Shown here: positions 34,255 to 43,918 of the stretch, piece after piece
Position numbering within the stretch: position 1 is the stretch's first letter
Layout: each line of letters opens with the position of its first letter
Assembly (NCBI GenBank): GCA_021740645.1
Contig: JAIOZL010000012.1
Coordinates: forward strand, 1 to 64,000
Direction of reading: 5' to 3'
Origin: Bacteroidales bacterium
GTDB lineage: Bacteria; Bacteroidota; Bacteroidia; Bacteroidales; JAADJA01
DNA: 64,000 nt
Position numbers and translations under genes: made by a program
The notes under the pieces: model-generated
The model's input: only the letters and a program-made list of their open reading frames with translations
What the model was told of the DNA's origin: nothing
The model's database searches: none

Positions 34255-36441
34255 TTACCTAATTACCTTCACAGAGATGGTTTGGCGAATATCAACGGAA
34301 GAAGCTCCGACCTCAATTCCATATACCCCTCTATTAAGTTTCCATTCATCGATATCCGTATTCCAGTGTCTGAGATCCTTCAATGGTATAATAAAGGTCA
34401 CTTTCTGGGACTCCCCCGGTTTTAAAAATACCCGTTTTATTCCTTTAAGTGATTTTATGGGCCTGTCGGGCCCGGGATCAGTATCTTTCACATAGAGTTG
34501 AACCACCTCTTCTCCTTCATAATTACCGGAATTAGAAATCCTGAGGCTAACTTCAATCTGTTCCGCCGTGCTAAAAACTTCCGCATTAGTTTTTAAATCA
34601 GAATATTCGAAAGATGTATAACTTAAACCATGGCCAAAAGCATAAAGAGGTTCACCTGAAAAGTATCGATAGGTCCTGTATTTCATGCTGTAATCTTCAA
34701 AGGGAGGAAGATCTTCTGTGTCTGCATAAAAAGTAACGGGAAGCCTGCCCGAAGGATTCTGATCACCAAAGATCAGGTCTGCAATGGCTTTACCTCCCTG
34801 TTCTCCCGGATACCAGGCGAACAAAACGGCGTCTGCCAAATCGTTGATCTCTGGAAAAGCTATGGCACCTCCACCATTGATCACCACGATCAATTTTTTA
34901 TCCGGTCCGGCTTGTCTTAACTTCCGAATGAATTCTACCTGATTTTCCGGAAGTTTGATATCTGCCCGGTCACCCCCCGACTTTGAAAGCATGGCGTCTC
35001 CCTCTTCCCCTTCCAGAAGCCTGGAATTTCCTATCGAAGCAATGATCACATCAGAATTGCCAGCATGATATATACCGTGATAAACACTATCGGTATTAAG
35101 CAAAGCCCCCATTGAATAATCCACCACAGTCCCTGCATCCACTTTTTGAATGATGCCTTCCAGGAGGGTCACCAACTGCCCTGACAAACCATTGTAATTG
35201 CCCAGCAATACCGCATTATCTGCTGCCGTAGGGCCAGTGACATAAATTTTATGAATTTCATTTAGGTCAAGCGGAAGGCATTGGTTTTTATTTTTTAAGA
35301 GAACCACCGACTTTACAGCTGCCTCGTAAGCCAGTTGACGATGTTCCTCTGAGCCCGGAACTTCGGGGCCAATATCTGCATAAAGCAGGTTTTCGCCCAC
35401 ATCGAGCAAACCCAGTTTAATTCGTGTTTTCAGAAGAGGCCAAAGAACCGCATCCAATTCTGATTCGGTTATCTTTCCTTCCTTAATTGCCTCCGGGATA
35501 CTTTTATAGACTGTCCCACAATTCAGGTTGACTCCTGCTTTTACGGCCATAGCAGCTGCATCAGTGGCATCGGGCACAATTTTCTGAAAGCTGATAAAAT
35601 CACTCAAAGCCCAGCAGTCAGAGACAATATATCCGTCAAAACCCCATTGTTCCCTTAAAATGGTTTTAAGCAAGGGTGTATTTCCACAACATGGAGATCC
35701 GTACACCTGGTTATATGCACACATAACCCCGGCCACACCATTCTTCACCAGGGCTTCAAAAGCTGGCAGGTAGGTTTCATGAAAATCAATTTCCGACGGG
35801 ATGGCATTAAACTCATGCCGGGTTTTCTCCGGCCCGTTATGAACGGCAAAATGCTTGGCGCATGCAGCAGCTTTAAGGTGATTAGGATCATCGCCTTGTA
35901 ATCCTTTTACAAAGGCTACTCCCATCATGGAAGTAAGATATGGGTCCTCTCCCCAGGTCTCCTGGCCACGCCCCCACCTGGGATCGCGATAAATATTTAC
36001 ATTGGGTGTCCAGAAGCTTAGGCCGGTATATTGCTGGTAACTTCCTTTGGCTTTGGCTGCATTATGTTTAGCCCGCGCCTCATCAGCAATGGCTGACGAT
36101 ACACGTTCAATCAAATCCTCATCAAATGTGGCTGCCATCCCAATGGCCTGGGGAAAGACCGTGGCTTTGCCCGCCCGGGCAACCCCATGTAAAGCTTCGT
36201 TCCACCAATTATATTCCGGGATGCCCAGCCTTTCGATAGCGGGACTATTATATAGTGTCATGGAGGCTTTTTCCTCCAAAGTTAACCTATTCATAAGGTC
36301 ATCAATTCGTTCATTGATAGGCAGATTGGGGTTTTGGAAGGGGTACGAGGATTGGGAAATACCCTGACAATAAAATATTAATGAAAATGAAAATGCAAAT
36401 AAATAGAGTACACTTTTTATTGACTGACCATTTATTATCAT
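34255..36441 (-). CDS. GH3-family beta-glycosidase (beta-glucosidase/xylosidase type)
   Basis: A 728-aa exported enzyme. A signal peptide lies in VLYLFAFSFSLIFYCQGISQ. The GH3 N-terminal barrel has RLGIPEYNWWNEALHGVARA, TPNVNIYRDPRWGRGQETWG, KHFAVHNGPEKTRHEFNA and the nucleophile motif GFDGYIVSDCWAL (Asp near 275). The C-terminal alpha/beta sandwich has LEGEEGDAMLSKSGGDRADI, which holds the likely acid/base Glu and a substrate loop. A fibronectin III-like domain ends the chain. WNEALHGVAR is common in GH3 beta-xylosidases, so xylosidase activity is the better guess, but beta-glucosidase cannot be excluded. It follows the T9SS protein gene by 57 nt. Confidence 0.92.
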   Translation of the reverse strand: MIINGQSIKSVLYLFAFSFSLIFYCQGISQSSYPFQNPNLPINERIDDLMNRLTLEEKASMTLYNSPAIERLGIPEYNWWNEALHGVARAGKATVFPQAIGMAATFDEDLIERVSSAIADEARAKHNAAKAKGSYQQYTGLSFWTPNVNIYRDPRWGRGQETWGEDPYLTSMMGVAFVKGLQGDDPNHLKAAACAKHFAVHNGPEKTRHEFNAIPSEIDFHETYLPAFEALVKNGVAGVMCAYNQVYGSPCCGNTPLLKTILREQWGFDGYIVSDCWALSDFISFQKIVPDATDAAAMAVKAGVNLNCGTVYKSIPEAIKEGKITESELDAVLWPLLKTRIKLGLLDVGENLLYADIGPEVPGSEEHRQLAYEAAVKSVVLLKNKNQCLPLDLNEIHKIYVTGPTAADNAVLLGNYNGLSGQLVTLLEGIIQKVDAGTVVDYSMGALLNTDSVYHGIYHAGNSDVIIASIGNSRLLEGEEGDAMLSKSGGDRADIKLPENQVEFIRKLRQAGPDKKLIVVINGGGAIAFPEINDLADAVLFAWYPGEQGGKAIADLIFGDQNPSGRLPVTFYADTEDLPPFEDYSMKYRTYRYFSGEPLYAFGHGLSYTSFEYSDLKTNAEVFSTAEQIEVSLRISNSGNYEGEEVVQLYVKDTDPGPDRPIKSLKGIKRVFLKPGESQKVTFIIPLKDLRHWNTDIDEWKLNRGVYGIEVGASSVDIRQTISVKVIR

Positions 36442-36498
36442 AGGAAAATAAAATTATAAGATAATATGCGATGTGAATTTTTAAGAAGAGACTATTTT

Positions 36499-37566
36499 CT
36501 AAAGAACCACTATTTTTTTAATAACAGTGTGATTATCAATTTGAAAAATTATCATATAAATACCCGGATTTATTTGCATACGATCAAGATGATAACTTTT
36601 AGAAATTGATTTTAATGCTATCTCTTCTTCGCCCAGTTCAAATAATAATTGCCCATTCAAATCATACAACTCAACTTTACATAAAGAAGGCTTTTTCAAT
36701 TCAAATTTTATATTCAGTTCGTTCTTTACCGGGTTAGGAAAAACCGAAATATCATTTTCAATTGATCTTTCGTCCATGGAAACAAAGAAGGTTCTGACCG
36801 AATCAATATAGGAAATAGTAGGTAAAAGCCCATCATCAGTTACCTTACAAAGTGGGAGGCCAAACCCTTCACCCAACCATTTGTATTCGATATAAGCACG
36901 ATACAGTGGGAGGCCAAAACCCAGAGAATCGATATAGAGGCTGTCATATTGTTCTACTTCCGATTTAACTCTAAGCGTTTGAAAACTTCCATAAGGAGTG
37001 ATCAATGTGCCCCATCCGTCAGCATGGTTTACACGCTTTTTCCAACCTCCTGAATAGCCCAGGCCAGGAATTGCAATTTCATGGGTAGAGTAAGAAGAGT
37101 CAATATTCCCTGCCTCTAACGGAAAATGATAAATGATGTCGGGTTGGGCATATTTATTTGGAAGGGGTATTCCATTTAGGGTAACTCCATACCCGGCTTC
37201 TCTGAAATCTGAGGAAGAATTTTTATAAAAATAATAAATATCGGTTACCTGGAATCCAGGAAGCTGGTCGAACTCGGTGAATGACTGTGCCAGATTGGCC
37301 GATCCGAAAAAGATCAACTGGTAAGTCCAGGGTGTTTGGGTTGTGCTAACAAAAGTATCTACATTCTGAGCGTAAGGCATCATGGTTGAAAAGTCCCATG
37401 TAAAATTATTCCCGGTTTCTTCGTAATTCAGAAACCCGATATCGATGGATGAACTCAAACGGATGGTGTCCCCAGCTGAAGGCATATCGTTATTATCAAT
37501 ACTTATTTGGCATAGTGCATAAAAAGGGATAATTATGACGGATAAAAATAGTATGGTTTTATGCAT
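36499..37566 (-). CDS. T9SS type A-sorted secreted protein, unknown function
   Basis: A 355-aa exported protein. Its signal is MHKTILFLSVIIIPFYALCQ. The body (20-265) is beta-rich with no recognised catalytic motif and contains NNFTWDFSTMMPYAQNVDTF and similar aromatic strands. The last 75 residues form a type A T9SS sorting domain: DISVFPNPVKNELNIKFELK, then LYDLNGQLL, ending HTVIKKIVVL. It is the first gene of the minus-strand run leading into GH3, and could be a surface glycan-binding partner. That role is inferred only from position. Confidence 0.75.
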   Translation of the reverse strand: MHKTILFLSVIIIPFYALCQISIDNNDMPSAGDTIRLSSSIDIGFLNYEETGNNFTWDFSTMMPYAQNVDTFVSTTQTPWTYQLIFFGSANLAQSFTEFDQLPGFQVTDIYYFYKNSSSDFREAGYGVTLNGIPLPNKYAQPDIIYHFPLEAGNIDSSYSTHEIAIPGLGYSGGWKKRVNHADGWGTLITPYGSFQTLRVKSEVEQYDSLYIDSLGFGLPLYRAYIEYKWLGEGFGLPLCKVTDDGLLPTISYIDSVRTFFVSMDERSIENDISVFPNPVKNELNIKFELKKPSLCKVELYDLNGQLLFELGEEEIALKSISKSYHLDRMQINPGIYMIIFQIDNHTVIKKIVVL

Positions 37567-37901
37567 GATTTTGAAGTTTGAGCAAATGTAGAAATATTAT
37601 TTGAAATTGTAGAATGGTAATTACTTTTTTAGCTAGCAGTTATATTTGGCGAATGCCCGGTAATATCTATTTGTTCATGCTTGTAACATATTCCCATTTT
37701 GATTACTGTATGTTGCCCATTGCATACTGCCTCCTACAAATTTACCCTACTGCCTACTAAATTTTCTTTTGCCTACTGCTTTTTGTCAACTGCCTACTGC
37801 CAATTGCATACTACCTCTCACCACCTGCCTAAATCATACTTTCAATAACTGCCAAATTTTACCTAAATTAGCGCTGGTACAGCTTTTGATAAATACCCCA
37901 A
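37567..37901. repeat. Gene-free gap with degenerate TGCCTACTGCC repeats
   Basis: This 335-nt divergent gap lies between the T9SS protein and the rhomboid operon. From about 37706 to 37830 it holds at least five variants of a TGCCTACTGCC / TGCATACTGCC word at irregular spacing, on a T/C-rich background. The spacing and identity are too variable for a CRISPR array. Similar low-complexity words are common in Bacteroidetes intergenic DNA. I see no clear TAnnTTTG promoter box in front of the rhomboid gene. Confidence 0.6.
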
Positions 37902-38564
37902 ATGACTTCAGAAAAACAAAACATCTATAAAAGCCTTATTCCTGTAATTTTGTTCCTTGTACTTATTTGGTTGGTTAAAGGGGGGGAGATGATCACCGGC
38001 CACCCTATTGTCAATCTTGGGAATTATCCCCGCACATGGCACGGGTTACTGGGTATTCTTACAAGTCCTCTTATTCACTCCGACTTAAAACACCTTGGGG
38101 CGAATTCCGTTCCGCTTTTTGTTTTAGGAGGTTGCCTTTTTTATTTCTATAAGGAAATTTCACTTAAAGTTATTTTACTGATCTACCTCATTCCCGGCAT
38201 CGCGGTTTGGGTTGGTGCTCGTGAAGCTTATCATATTGGCGCTTCGGGAGTGGTTTATGGGTTAGCCGGTTTCCTGTTTTTTAGTGGAATTGTCCGAAAA
38301 GATAATCGTTTATTGGCGATTACAATGATGATCACTTTTTTATATGGCAGCATGGTTTGGGGGATTTTTCCAGACTTTTTTCCGGAAGAAAACATTTCCT
38401 ATGAATCTCATTTCTGGGGATTGGTCACAGGCTCTATTCTTGCTTTTTATTTCAGAAAGGAAGGGCCTCAAAGGAAGGTTTATCAATGGGAACTGGAAGA
38501 AGAGGAGGAGCCGTTTGATGAGATACAAATCAATTATATTCCAGAAAATAAAAAACCGGATTAA
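37902..38564 (+). CDS. Rhomboid-family intramembrane serine protease
   Basis: A 220-aa polytopic membrane protease with about six hydrophobic segments. The catalytic serine lies in HIGASGVVYGLAGF (Ser115) and the catalytic His in YESHFWGLVTGSI (His170). The HxxxN element SDLKHLGANSVPLFVLGG (His64, Asn68) is also present, as required for the oxyanion site. The cytoplasmic tail is acidic (WELEEEEEPFD). It would cleave transmembrane substrates within the inner membrane. Its stop overlaps the ATG of aat by one base, so the two genes are translationally coupled. Confidence 0.92.
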   Translation: MTSEKQNIYKSLIPVILFLVLIWLVKGGEMITGHPIVNLGNYPRTWHGLLGILTSPLIHSDLKHLGANSVPLFVLGGCLFYFYKEISLKVILLIYLIPGIAVWVGAREAYHIGASGVVYGLAGFLFFSGIVRKDNRLLAITMMITFLYGSMVWGIFPDFFPEENISYESHFWGLVTGSILAFYFRKEGPQRKVYQWELEEEEEPFDEIQINYIPENKKPD

Positions 38565-39238
38565 TGCCCGTTTACCAGCTTCCAGACCAGATAATTTTCC
38601 CAAACCCTGAAGATGCCGACCCCTCAGGTTTGCTGGCTGTAGGCGGCGACCTTAGTACAGAAAGGTTAGTACTGGCTTATGCAAGTGGAATTTTCCCCTG
38701 GTATTCTGAAGATGAACCCATTTTGTGGTGGTCACCCGACCCCCGGATGATCTTATATCCGGAGAAACTTATAGTATCGAAAAGCCTGGCACAAGTTATC
38801 CGAAATAAAAATTACGAGGTTAGATTTGACACACGGTTCGAGGAAGTGATCAATGCTTGTTCGACTGTTGCCCGGAAAGGGGAAAAGGGGACATGGATCA
38901 ACCAGGAGATGATGGACGCTTATACAATTCTTCATATAAAGGGACTTGCTCATTCGGTTGAAGTGTATATGGATGACCAATTGGTAGGTGGTTTATACGG
39001 AGTATCCCTTGGTTCTGCATTTTTTGGTGAGTCAATGTTTTTTATGGAACCCAATGCGTCAAAGATCGCATTGTATTATCTTGTGCAAAAAACCAGGAAC
39101 TGGAACTTTAAATTTATTGATGCACAAATTGAAACCAGTCACATGAAAAGTTTGGGTGCAGTAAATATTCCCCGTTCAAGGTTTTTAAAAATGTTAAATG
39201 ATGCCTTAAAGGATGAAACAAAAAAAGGAAAATGGTAG
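38564..39238 (+). CDS. aat: Leucyl/phenylalanyl-tRNA--protein transferase
   Basis: A 224-aa cytoplasmic enzyme of the N-degron pathway. It adds Leu or Phe to proteins with N-terminal Lys or Arg. Signature segments are PNPEDADPSGLLAVGGDLST, ASGIFPWYSEDEPILWWSPD (the FPW motif), GTWINQEMMDAYTILH, GLYGVSLGSAFFGESMFF and DAQIETSHMKSLGA. These cover the family from end to end at full length. The start codon overlaps the rhomboid stop. The stop TAG is part of a TAGTTTTG sequence that could serve as a -7 box for the next gene. Confidence 0.97.
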   Translation: MPVYQLPDQIIFPNPEDADPSGLLAVGGDLSTERLVLAYASGIFPWYSEDEPILWWSPDPRMILYPEKLIVSKSLAQVIRNKNYEVRFDTRFEEVINACSTVARKGEKGTWINQEMMDAYTILHIKGLAHSVEVYMDDQLVGGLYGVSLGSAFFGESMFFMEPNASKIALYYLVQKTRNWNFKFIDAQIETSHMKSLGAVNIPRSRFLKMLNDALKDETKKGKW

Positions 39239-39262
39239 TTTTGTAAACTTAAATTAATTCAA

Positions 39263-39736
39263 ATGTCTGACATAAAAGAGTATCTGCGTCAAGCCATTCA
39301 ACTTGCCACCGACAACATAAGAAATAATGAAGGAGGGCCTTTTGGCGCTGTAGTTGTAAAAGACGGAGTGGTGATAGGCAAAGGAGTGAATAAGGTAACT
39401 ACCCATAACGACCCGACCGCTCATGCAGAGATCAATGCCATTAGGGATGCCTGCCAAAACTTAGAGAGTTTCCAGTTAAAAGATTGTGAAATCTATAGTA
39501 GTTGTGAACCCTGTCCCATGTGTCTGGGTGCCATTTACTGGGCAAGGCCTAAAAAGCTTTATTTTGCAGCCTCAAGACAGGAGGCCAGTCAGGCAGGATT
39601 CGATGATACCTATATTTATCACGAACTGAACCTTGATTTTGCCGAGCGAAAAATAAGTACAGAGCAGGTTCAAATCAAAGAAGCGAAAGATTTATTTAAT
39701 GAATGGATAAATACGAAAAACAAAATTGAATATTAA
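39263..39736 (+). CDS. Nucleoside/guanine deaminase (CDA fold)
   Basis: A 157-aa zinc deaminase. Zinc ligands and the catalytic Glu are clear: TAHAEINAI (His54, Glu56) and EPCPMCLGAIYWAR (Cys84, Cys87). FDDTYIYHELNLDFAERKI near the C terminus matches guanine deaminase (GuaD) rather than tRNA adenosine deaminase TadA. The probable reaction is guanine to xanthine in purine salvage; a broader nucleoside deaminase role remains possible. The stop overlaps the start of the DUF456 gene by one base. Confidence 0.88.
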   Translation: MSDIKEYLRQAIQLATDNIRNNEGGPFGAVVVKDGVVIGKGVNKVTTHNDPTAHAEINAIRDACQNLESFQLKDCEIYSSCEPCPMCLGAIYWARPKKLYFAASRQEASQAGFDDTYIYHELNLDFAERKISTEQVQIKEAKDLFNEWINTKNKIEY

Positions 39737-40224
39737 TGGAACTGGATTTATTATGGATTATTATAGGGATGATATTACTCATCGTAGGAATAATTGGTTG
39801 CGTATTACCAGTTATTCCGGGGCAGGTGCTTAGTTGGGGATCTTTATTGATATTGCAGCTTACTTCCCCACCCCCTTTTACAGCGAGATTCATTGTTATC
39901 TGGGCCCTGATCACTGCCGCTGTTACTGTGCTTGATTATTATGTGCCTATATGGGGTACAAAAAAATTAGGAGGTTCAAAACGGGGAATCTGGGGAGCTA
40001 CCCTAGGATTAGTGATAGGTATCTTCTTTTTCCCACCTTTCGGGTTGATCATTGGGCCATTTTTGGGAGCCTACCTTGGCGAACTTACCGCAGGTAAAAG
40101 CAGCAATGTAGCTTTTAAGTCAGGCCTGGGTTCCTTTCTAGGATTTGTGGCAGGCACAATGATGAAACTTGCCATCTCTTTTATTATGGGTTATTACTTT
40201 ATTGTTAACGCTTTCAATTTGTAA
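39736..40224 (+). CDS. DUF456-family small membrane protein
   Basis: A 162-aa integral membrane protein with about five hydrophobic segments. Typical DUF456 elements are GCVLPVIPGQVLSWGSLLIL, GTKKLGGSKRGIWGATLGLV, FGLIIGPFLGAYLGEL and the Gly-rich GSFLGFVAGTMMKL. The family has no settled function. It shares a TAATG start/stop junction with the deaminase gene and ends the four-gene operon that starts with the rhomboid protease. Confidence 0.88.
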   Translation: MELDLLWIIIGMILLIVGIIGCVLPVIPGQVLSWGSLLILQLTSPPPFTARFIVIWALITAAVTVLDYYVPIWGTKKLGGSKRGIWGATLGLVIGIFFFPPFGLIIGPFLGAYLGELTAGKSSNVAFKSGLGSFLGFVAGTMMKLAISFIMGYYFIVNAFNL

Positions 40225-40348
40225 ACAAAAAAGAAGTATTTTCGTATATGGGCATACTTAAAGCCTATTCTTAAAACAAAACAAGATTGACTTTTAGTGA
40301 GAATTACATGAAAAATCCACACGTAAAAAAATCCAGGAATAATTGATT

Positions 40349-41284
40349 ATGAGAAAAAAAATTTTAGTTACCGGAGGAGCTGGTTTTCTTGGTTCCCATT
40401 TATGCGAAAAACTTTTAAACCAGGGCCATGAGGTGGTCAGTCTTGATAATTATTTTACCGGCCAAAAACAAAACATTGTCCACTTACTTAAAAGCCCGTA
40501 TTTCGAAATCATAAGGCACGATGTGACCATGCCTTTTTTTATTGAGGTAGATGAAATTTATAACCTGGCCTGTCCGGCCTCTCCTATCCATTACCAGTAC
40601 AATGCCATTAAAACCATTAAAACTTCAGTAATGGGATCGATCAATATGCTGGGGTTGGCCAAGAGGGTAAAAGCGAAAATATTGCAGGCCTCCACGAGTG
40701 AAGTCTATGGTGATCCTAAGATACACCCACAAACAGAAGATTATTGGGGACATGTGAACCCTATTGGTACCCGATCGTGTTACGACGAAGGGAAACGTTG
40801 CGCTGAATCCCTTTTTATTAACTATCATCGACAGAATGATGTCAGGATCAAGCTTATCCGTATATTTAATACTTATGGCCCCAGGATGGACCCTGAAGAT
40901 GGACGGGTGATCTCTAATTTTATTGTGCAGGCTTTAAAAAATAAGGATATCACCATTTATGGAAATGGCGAACAAACCCGCAGCTTTTGTTATGTGGATG
41001 ACCTGCTCGAAGGGATGGTGCGTCTAATGAACACCCCGGATAGTTTTATTGGCCCGGTTAACGTGGGCAATCCCGGCGAATTTACAATAAAACAACTGGC
41101 TGAGACGGTCATTCGGCTAACCAATTCAAAGTCGAAACTTGTGTATGAGCCTTTACCTGAAGACGACCCTATGCAACGTCAGCCCGATATATCCCTGGCC
41201 CGAAAAGAACTTGGGTGGGAGCCGACTATCGCCCTTGAAGATGGGTTAAAACCAACCATTGAATTTTTTAAATCCATAATTTAG
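40349..41284 (+). CDS. UDP-glucuronate decarboxylase (UDP-xylose synthase)
   Basis: A 311-aa short-chain dehydrogenase/reductase. It converts UDP-glucuronate to UDP-xylose using bound NAD. The Rossmann motif is [19 protein letters not shown]; other signatures are [40 protein letters not shown], the catalytic [13 protein letters not shown] (YxxxK) and [19 protein letters not shown]. These match UXS closely. The frame extends upstream to a TTG at 40343, but I choose the ATG at 40349, which follows an AGGAA-like site. The rfbD stop-start gap is 1 nt, so the genes form one surface-sugar operon with the mutase. Confidence 0.92.
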   Translation: MRKKILVTGGAGFLGSHLCEKLLNQGHEVVSLDNYFTGQKQNIVHLLKSPYFEIIRHDVTMPFFIEVDEIYNLACPASPIHYQYNAIKTIKTSVMGSINMLGLAKRVKAKILQASTSEVYGDPKIHPQTEDYWGHVNPIGTRSCYDEGKRCAESLFINYHRQNDVRIKLIRIFNTYGPRMDPEDGRVISNFIVQALKNKDITIYGNGEQTRSFCYVDDLLEGMVRLMNTPDSFIGPVNVGNPGEFTIKQLAETVIRLTNSKSKLVYEPLPEDDPMQRQPDISLARKELGWEPTIALEDGLKPTIEFFKSII

Positions 41285-41285
41285 T

Positions 41286-42146
41286 ATGAAGGTATTACTC
41301 ACAGGAAGTAAAGGGCAATTAGGTTTATCCATAAAAAATCTTGAATCCAGTTATCCCCATTTAAGTTTTATTTATACAGATATTGAAGAATTGGATATAA
41401 CCTATAAGCCGGAACTTGATAAATTTATTGCGCAAAGCAAGATTGACTTCCTGGTAAATTGTGCCGCTTATACTGCTGTCGACAAAGCTGAAGTAGAAAA
41501 AAAGAAAGCGGCTCTGATCAATGCAACAGCAGTAAAACACCTGGCTGAGTTATCTTCCAAATACAACTACAAATTGATCCATATTTCAACAGATTATGTT
41601 TTTTCAGGGACTCATTTCAGGCCGTATATTGAAACCGACCCAACAGGCCCAAACGGTGTATATGCTGAAACAAAAAAGAAAGCTGAAGACTATGTGTACA
41701 AACATTCAAAAAATGCCTTAATACTCAGAACTTCCTGGCTTTATTCTGAATATGGAAATAATTTTGTTAAAACCATTCAAAGATTGGGTCTGGAACGTGA
41801 AAAGCTTAATATAGTGGCTGACCAGGTAGGTACTCCTACTTATGCGGGTGACCTGGCAAAAGCTATTCTGTACATTATCAATAAGCCGAATCAAGACGGG
41901 GTAGAAATTTATCACTTCTCGAATGAAGGAATAGCGAGTTGGTACGACTTTGCAAGAGAGATTCTGGAAATTTCGAAAATCAGCTGTGAAGTTTTTCCCA
42001 TTAAAACAGAGGATTACCCCCTGCCTGCTCCCCGTCCATTTTACAGTGTGCTGAGTAAAGAAAAGTTTACCCGCAAATTTTATCCCATACCCCACTGGAA
42101 AACAAGTCTGAGGGACTGTTTGCAAAATATCAAAAAAATAAATTAA
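41286..42146 (+). CDS. rfbD: dTDP-4-dehydrorhamnose reductase
   Basis: A 286-aa SDR enzyme that makes the last step to dTDP-L-rhamnose. Motifs are MKVLLTGSKGQLGLSIKNLE, DFLVNCAAYTAVDKAEVEKK, LIHISTDYVFSGTHFRPYIE and the catalytic GVYAETKKKAEDYV (YxxxK). TSWLYSEYGNNFVKTI and VADQVGTPTYAGDLAKAIL complete the family pattern. It begins 1 nt after the UXS gene. rfbA, rfbB and rfbC are not in the window, so the other steps must be encoded elsewhere. Confidence 0.93.
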   Translation: MKVLLTGSKGQLGLSIKNLESSYPHLSFIYTDIEELDITYKPELDKFIAQSKIDFLVNCAAYTAVDKAEVEKKKAALINATAVKHLAELSSKYNYKLIHISTDYVFSGTHFRPYIETDPTGPNGVYAETKKKAEDYVYKHSKNALILRTSWLYSEYGNNFVKTIQRLGLEREKLNIVADQVGTPTYAGDLAKAILYIINKPNQDGVEIYHFSNEGIASWYDFAREILEISKISCEVFPIKTEDYPLPAPRPFYSVLSKEKFTRKFYPIPHWKTSLRDCLQNIKKIN

Positions 42147-42177
42147 TAATACTAACCAAATAGATTAACACTTGATT

Positions 42178-43914
42178 ATGAGCACAATTGACACCTATAT
42201 TATTGAAAGAGCCAAAAAATGGCTTGAAGGGAACTACGATAGGGAAACAAAGGAAAAAGTAAAAGCACTGATTGATAGCCAATCGACTGAACTGGTGGAT
42301 TCATTTTACAGAGACCTTGAGTTCGGTACGGGAGGATTGCGTGGTATCATGGGCGTAGGAACCAACAGGATGAATAAATATACTGTGGGAATGGCTACCC
42401 AGGGGCTGGCTAATTATATGAAAAAAATGTTCCCTGATAAGGATCAGATAAGTATGGCCATTGCCTTCGACTCCAGGAATAATAATACATTTTTTGCCGG
42501 GATCACTGCTGATGTGATGTCTGCTAATGGCATTAAGGTATATGTATTTGAAGATTTACGCCCAACGCCTGAGCTTTCATTTGCTATTCGTCACCTTGGT
42601 TGCCAGGCCGGCGTTGTTATTACAGCTTCGCATAATCCTCCTGAATATAATGGATACAAGGCTTATTGGGAAGATGGGGGACAACTCATCAGCCCTCACG
42701 ATAAAAATGTAATCGATGAAGTAAATAAAATCACTTCGATTGATCATGTAAAGTTTGATCGAAATGAAAGTCTCGTCGAAACCATTGGGGAGGCCATTGA
42801 TAAAGTATATTTGGATAATATCCGATCCCTCTCACTTTCACCGGATGTTATTGCCCGACAAAGTGAATTTAAAATTGTGTATACCCCAATCCATGGTACT
42901 GGTGTTGAATTGGTGCCTAAAGGATTAAAAGCGTTTGGATTTAAAAATATCTATAGCGTTCCCGAGCAGGATGTTATTGATGGAAATTTCCCTACAGTTA
43001 AATCCCCAAATCCGGAAGAACCGGCAGCCTTAAATATGGCTATTGAAAAAGCAAAAGCTGTAGGCGCAAACCTCGTAATGGCCACCGACCCCGACGCTGA
43101 CCGCGTGGGAATCGCTGTTTTGGATGACAAGGGAGACTTTGTATTATTAAACGGAAACCAAACAGCTACCCTGCTCCTTTATTATTTATTAAAGGAATGG
43201 AAAGATTCAGGTAAACTTACAGGCAGGGAATATATAGTAAAAACAATTGTGACCTCCGAAATACTTAAAGATATTGCCATAAAGAATGGAGTGGAATCGC
43301 TGGATGTATTAACGGGGTTTAAATACATTGCTGAGCAACTTCGTCTGCGGGAGGGCAAAAAAACCTTTATTGGAGGTGGAGAAGAGAGTTATGGCTACCT
43401 TGTGGGTGACTTCGTGAGGGATAAGGATGCCGTAATTTCATGCTGTATGATTGCTGAAACAGCTGCCTGGGCTGCAGACCAAGATAAAACTTTATATGAA
43501 CTTTTGCCGGAAATTTATGTGGAATTTGGTTTTTATAAAGAGACTCTTAAATCCGTTGTGAGGAAAGGAAAAGCGGGCGCAGAAGAAATTCAACAAATGA
43601 TGGATGATTATCGGACTGCACCTCCCGTATATATCAATAGTTCAAAACTGATTACCGTTAAAGATTACCAGTTACAGATTGAAAAGGATATAGTGAATGG
43701 AACAGAAAAACACATTGACCTTCCAAAGTCAAATGTATTGCAGTTTTTCCTTGAAGACGGAAGTAAAATTTCTGTACGTCCCTCAGGAACAGAGCCTAAG
43801 ATCAAATTTTACTTTAGCGTAAAAGCTGTCCTGGAAAATGTAGCTAATTTTAAAGAAGTGAATTCTTTTCTGGATAGCAGAATTAAAGGGATTATAGAAG
43901 ACTTGAAGCTTTAA
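42178..43914 (+). CDS. Phosphosugar mutase (phosphoglucomutase/phosphomannomutase)
   Basis: A 578-aa alpha-D-phosphohexomutase. The phosphoserine loop is GVVITASHNPPEYNGYKAYW. The metal-binding loop is NLVMATDPDADRVGIAV, the sugar-specificity loop is FIGGGEESYGYLVGD, and the phosphate loop is ISVRPSGTEPKIKFYF. The length and the opening FGTGGLRGIMGVGTNRMN fit the long PGM2-like forms of Bacteroidetes. These interconvert hexose 1- and 6-phosphates and may also act on pentose phosphates. I choose the ATG at 42178, two codons inside the longest frame. A terminator follows at 43919. Confidence 0.93.
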   Translation: MSTIDTYIIERAKKWLEGNYDRETKEKVKALIDSQSTELVDSFYRDLEFGTGGLRGIMGVGTNRMNKYTVGMATQGLANYMKKMFPDKDQISMAIAFDSRNNNTFFAGITADVMSANGIKVYVFEDLRPTPELSFAIRHLGCQAGVVITASHNPPEYNGYKAYWEDGGQLISPHDKNVIDEVNKITSIDHVKFDRNESLVETIGEAIDKVYLDNIRSLSLSPDVIARQSEFKIVYTPIHGTGVELVPKGLKAFGFKNIYSVPEQDVIDGNFPTVKSPNPEEPAALNMAIEKAKAVGANLVMATDPDADRVGIAVLDDKGDFVLLNGNQTATLLLYYLLKEWKDSGKLTGREYIVKTIVTSEILKDIAIKNGVESLDVLTGFKYIAEQLRLREGKKTFIGGGEESYGYLVGDFVRDKDAVISCCMIAETAAWAADQDKTLYELLPEIYVEFGFYKETLKSVVRKGKAGAEEIQQMMDDYRTAPPVYINSSKLITVKDYQLQIEKDIVNGTEKHIDLPKSNVLQFFLEDGSKISVRPSGTEPKIKFYFSVKAVLENVANFKEVNSFLDSRIKGIIEDLKL

Positions 43915-43918
43915 ATAT

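Noticed and set aside
37706..37830. CRISPR-like array
   Set aside because: The repeated word is only 9-11 nt, varies from copy to copy and is spaced irregularly; no cas gene is present.
40230..40348. Hairpin AAGTAT...ATACTT as a terminator of the DUF456 gene
   Set aside because: The arms are only 6 bp, AT-rich, and lack a following T-run.
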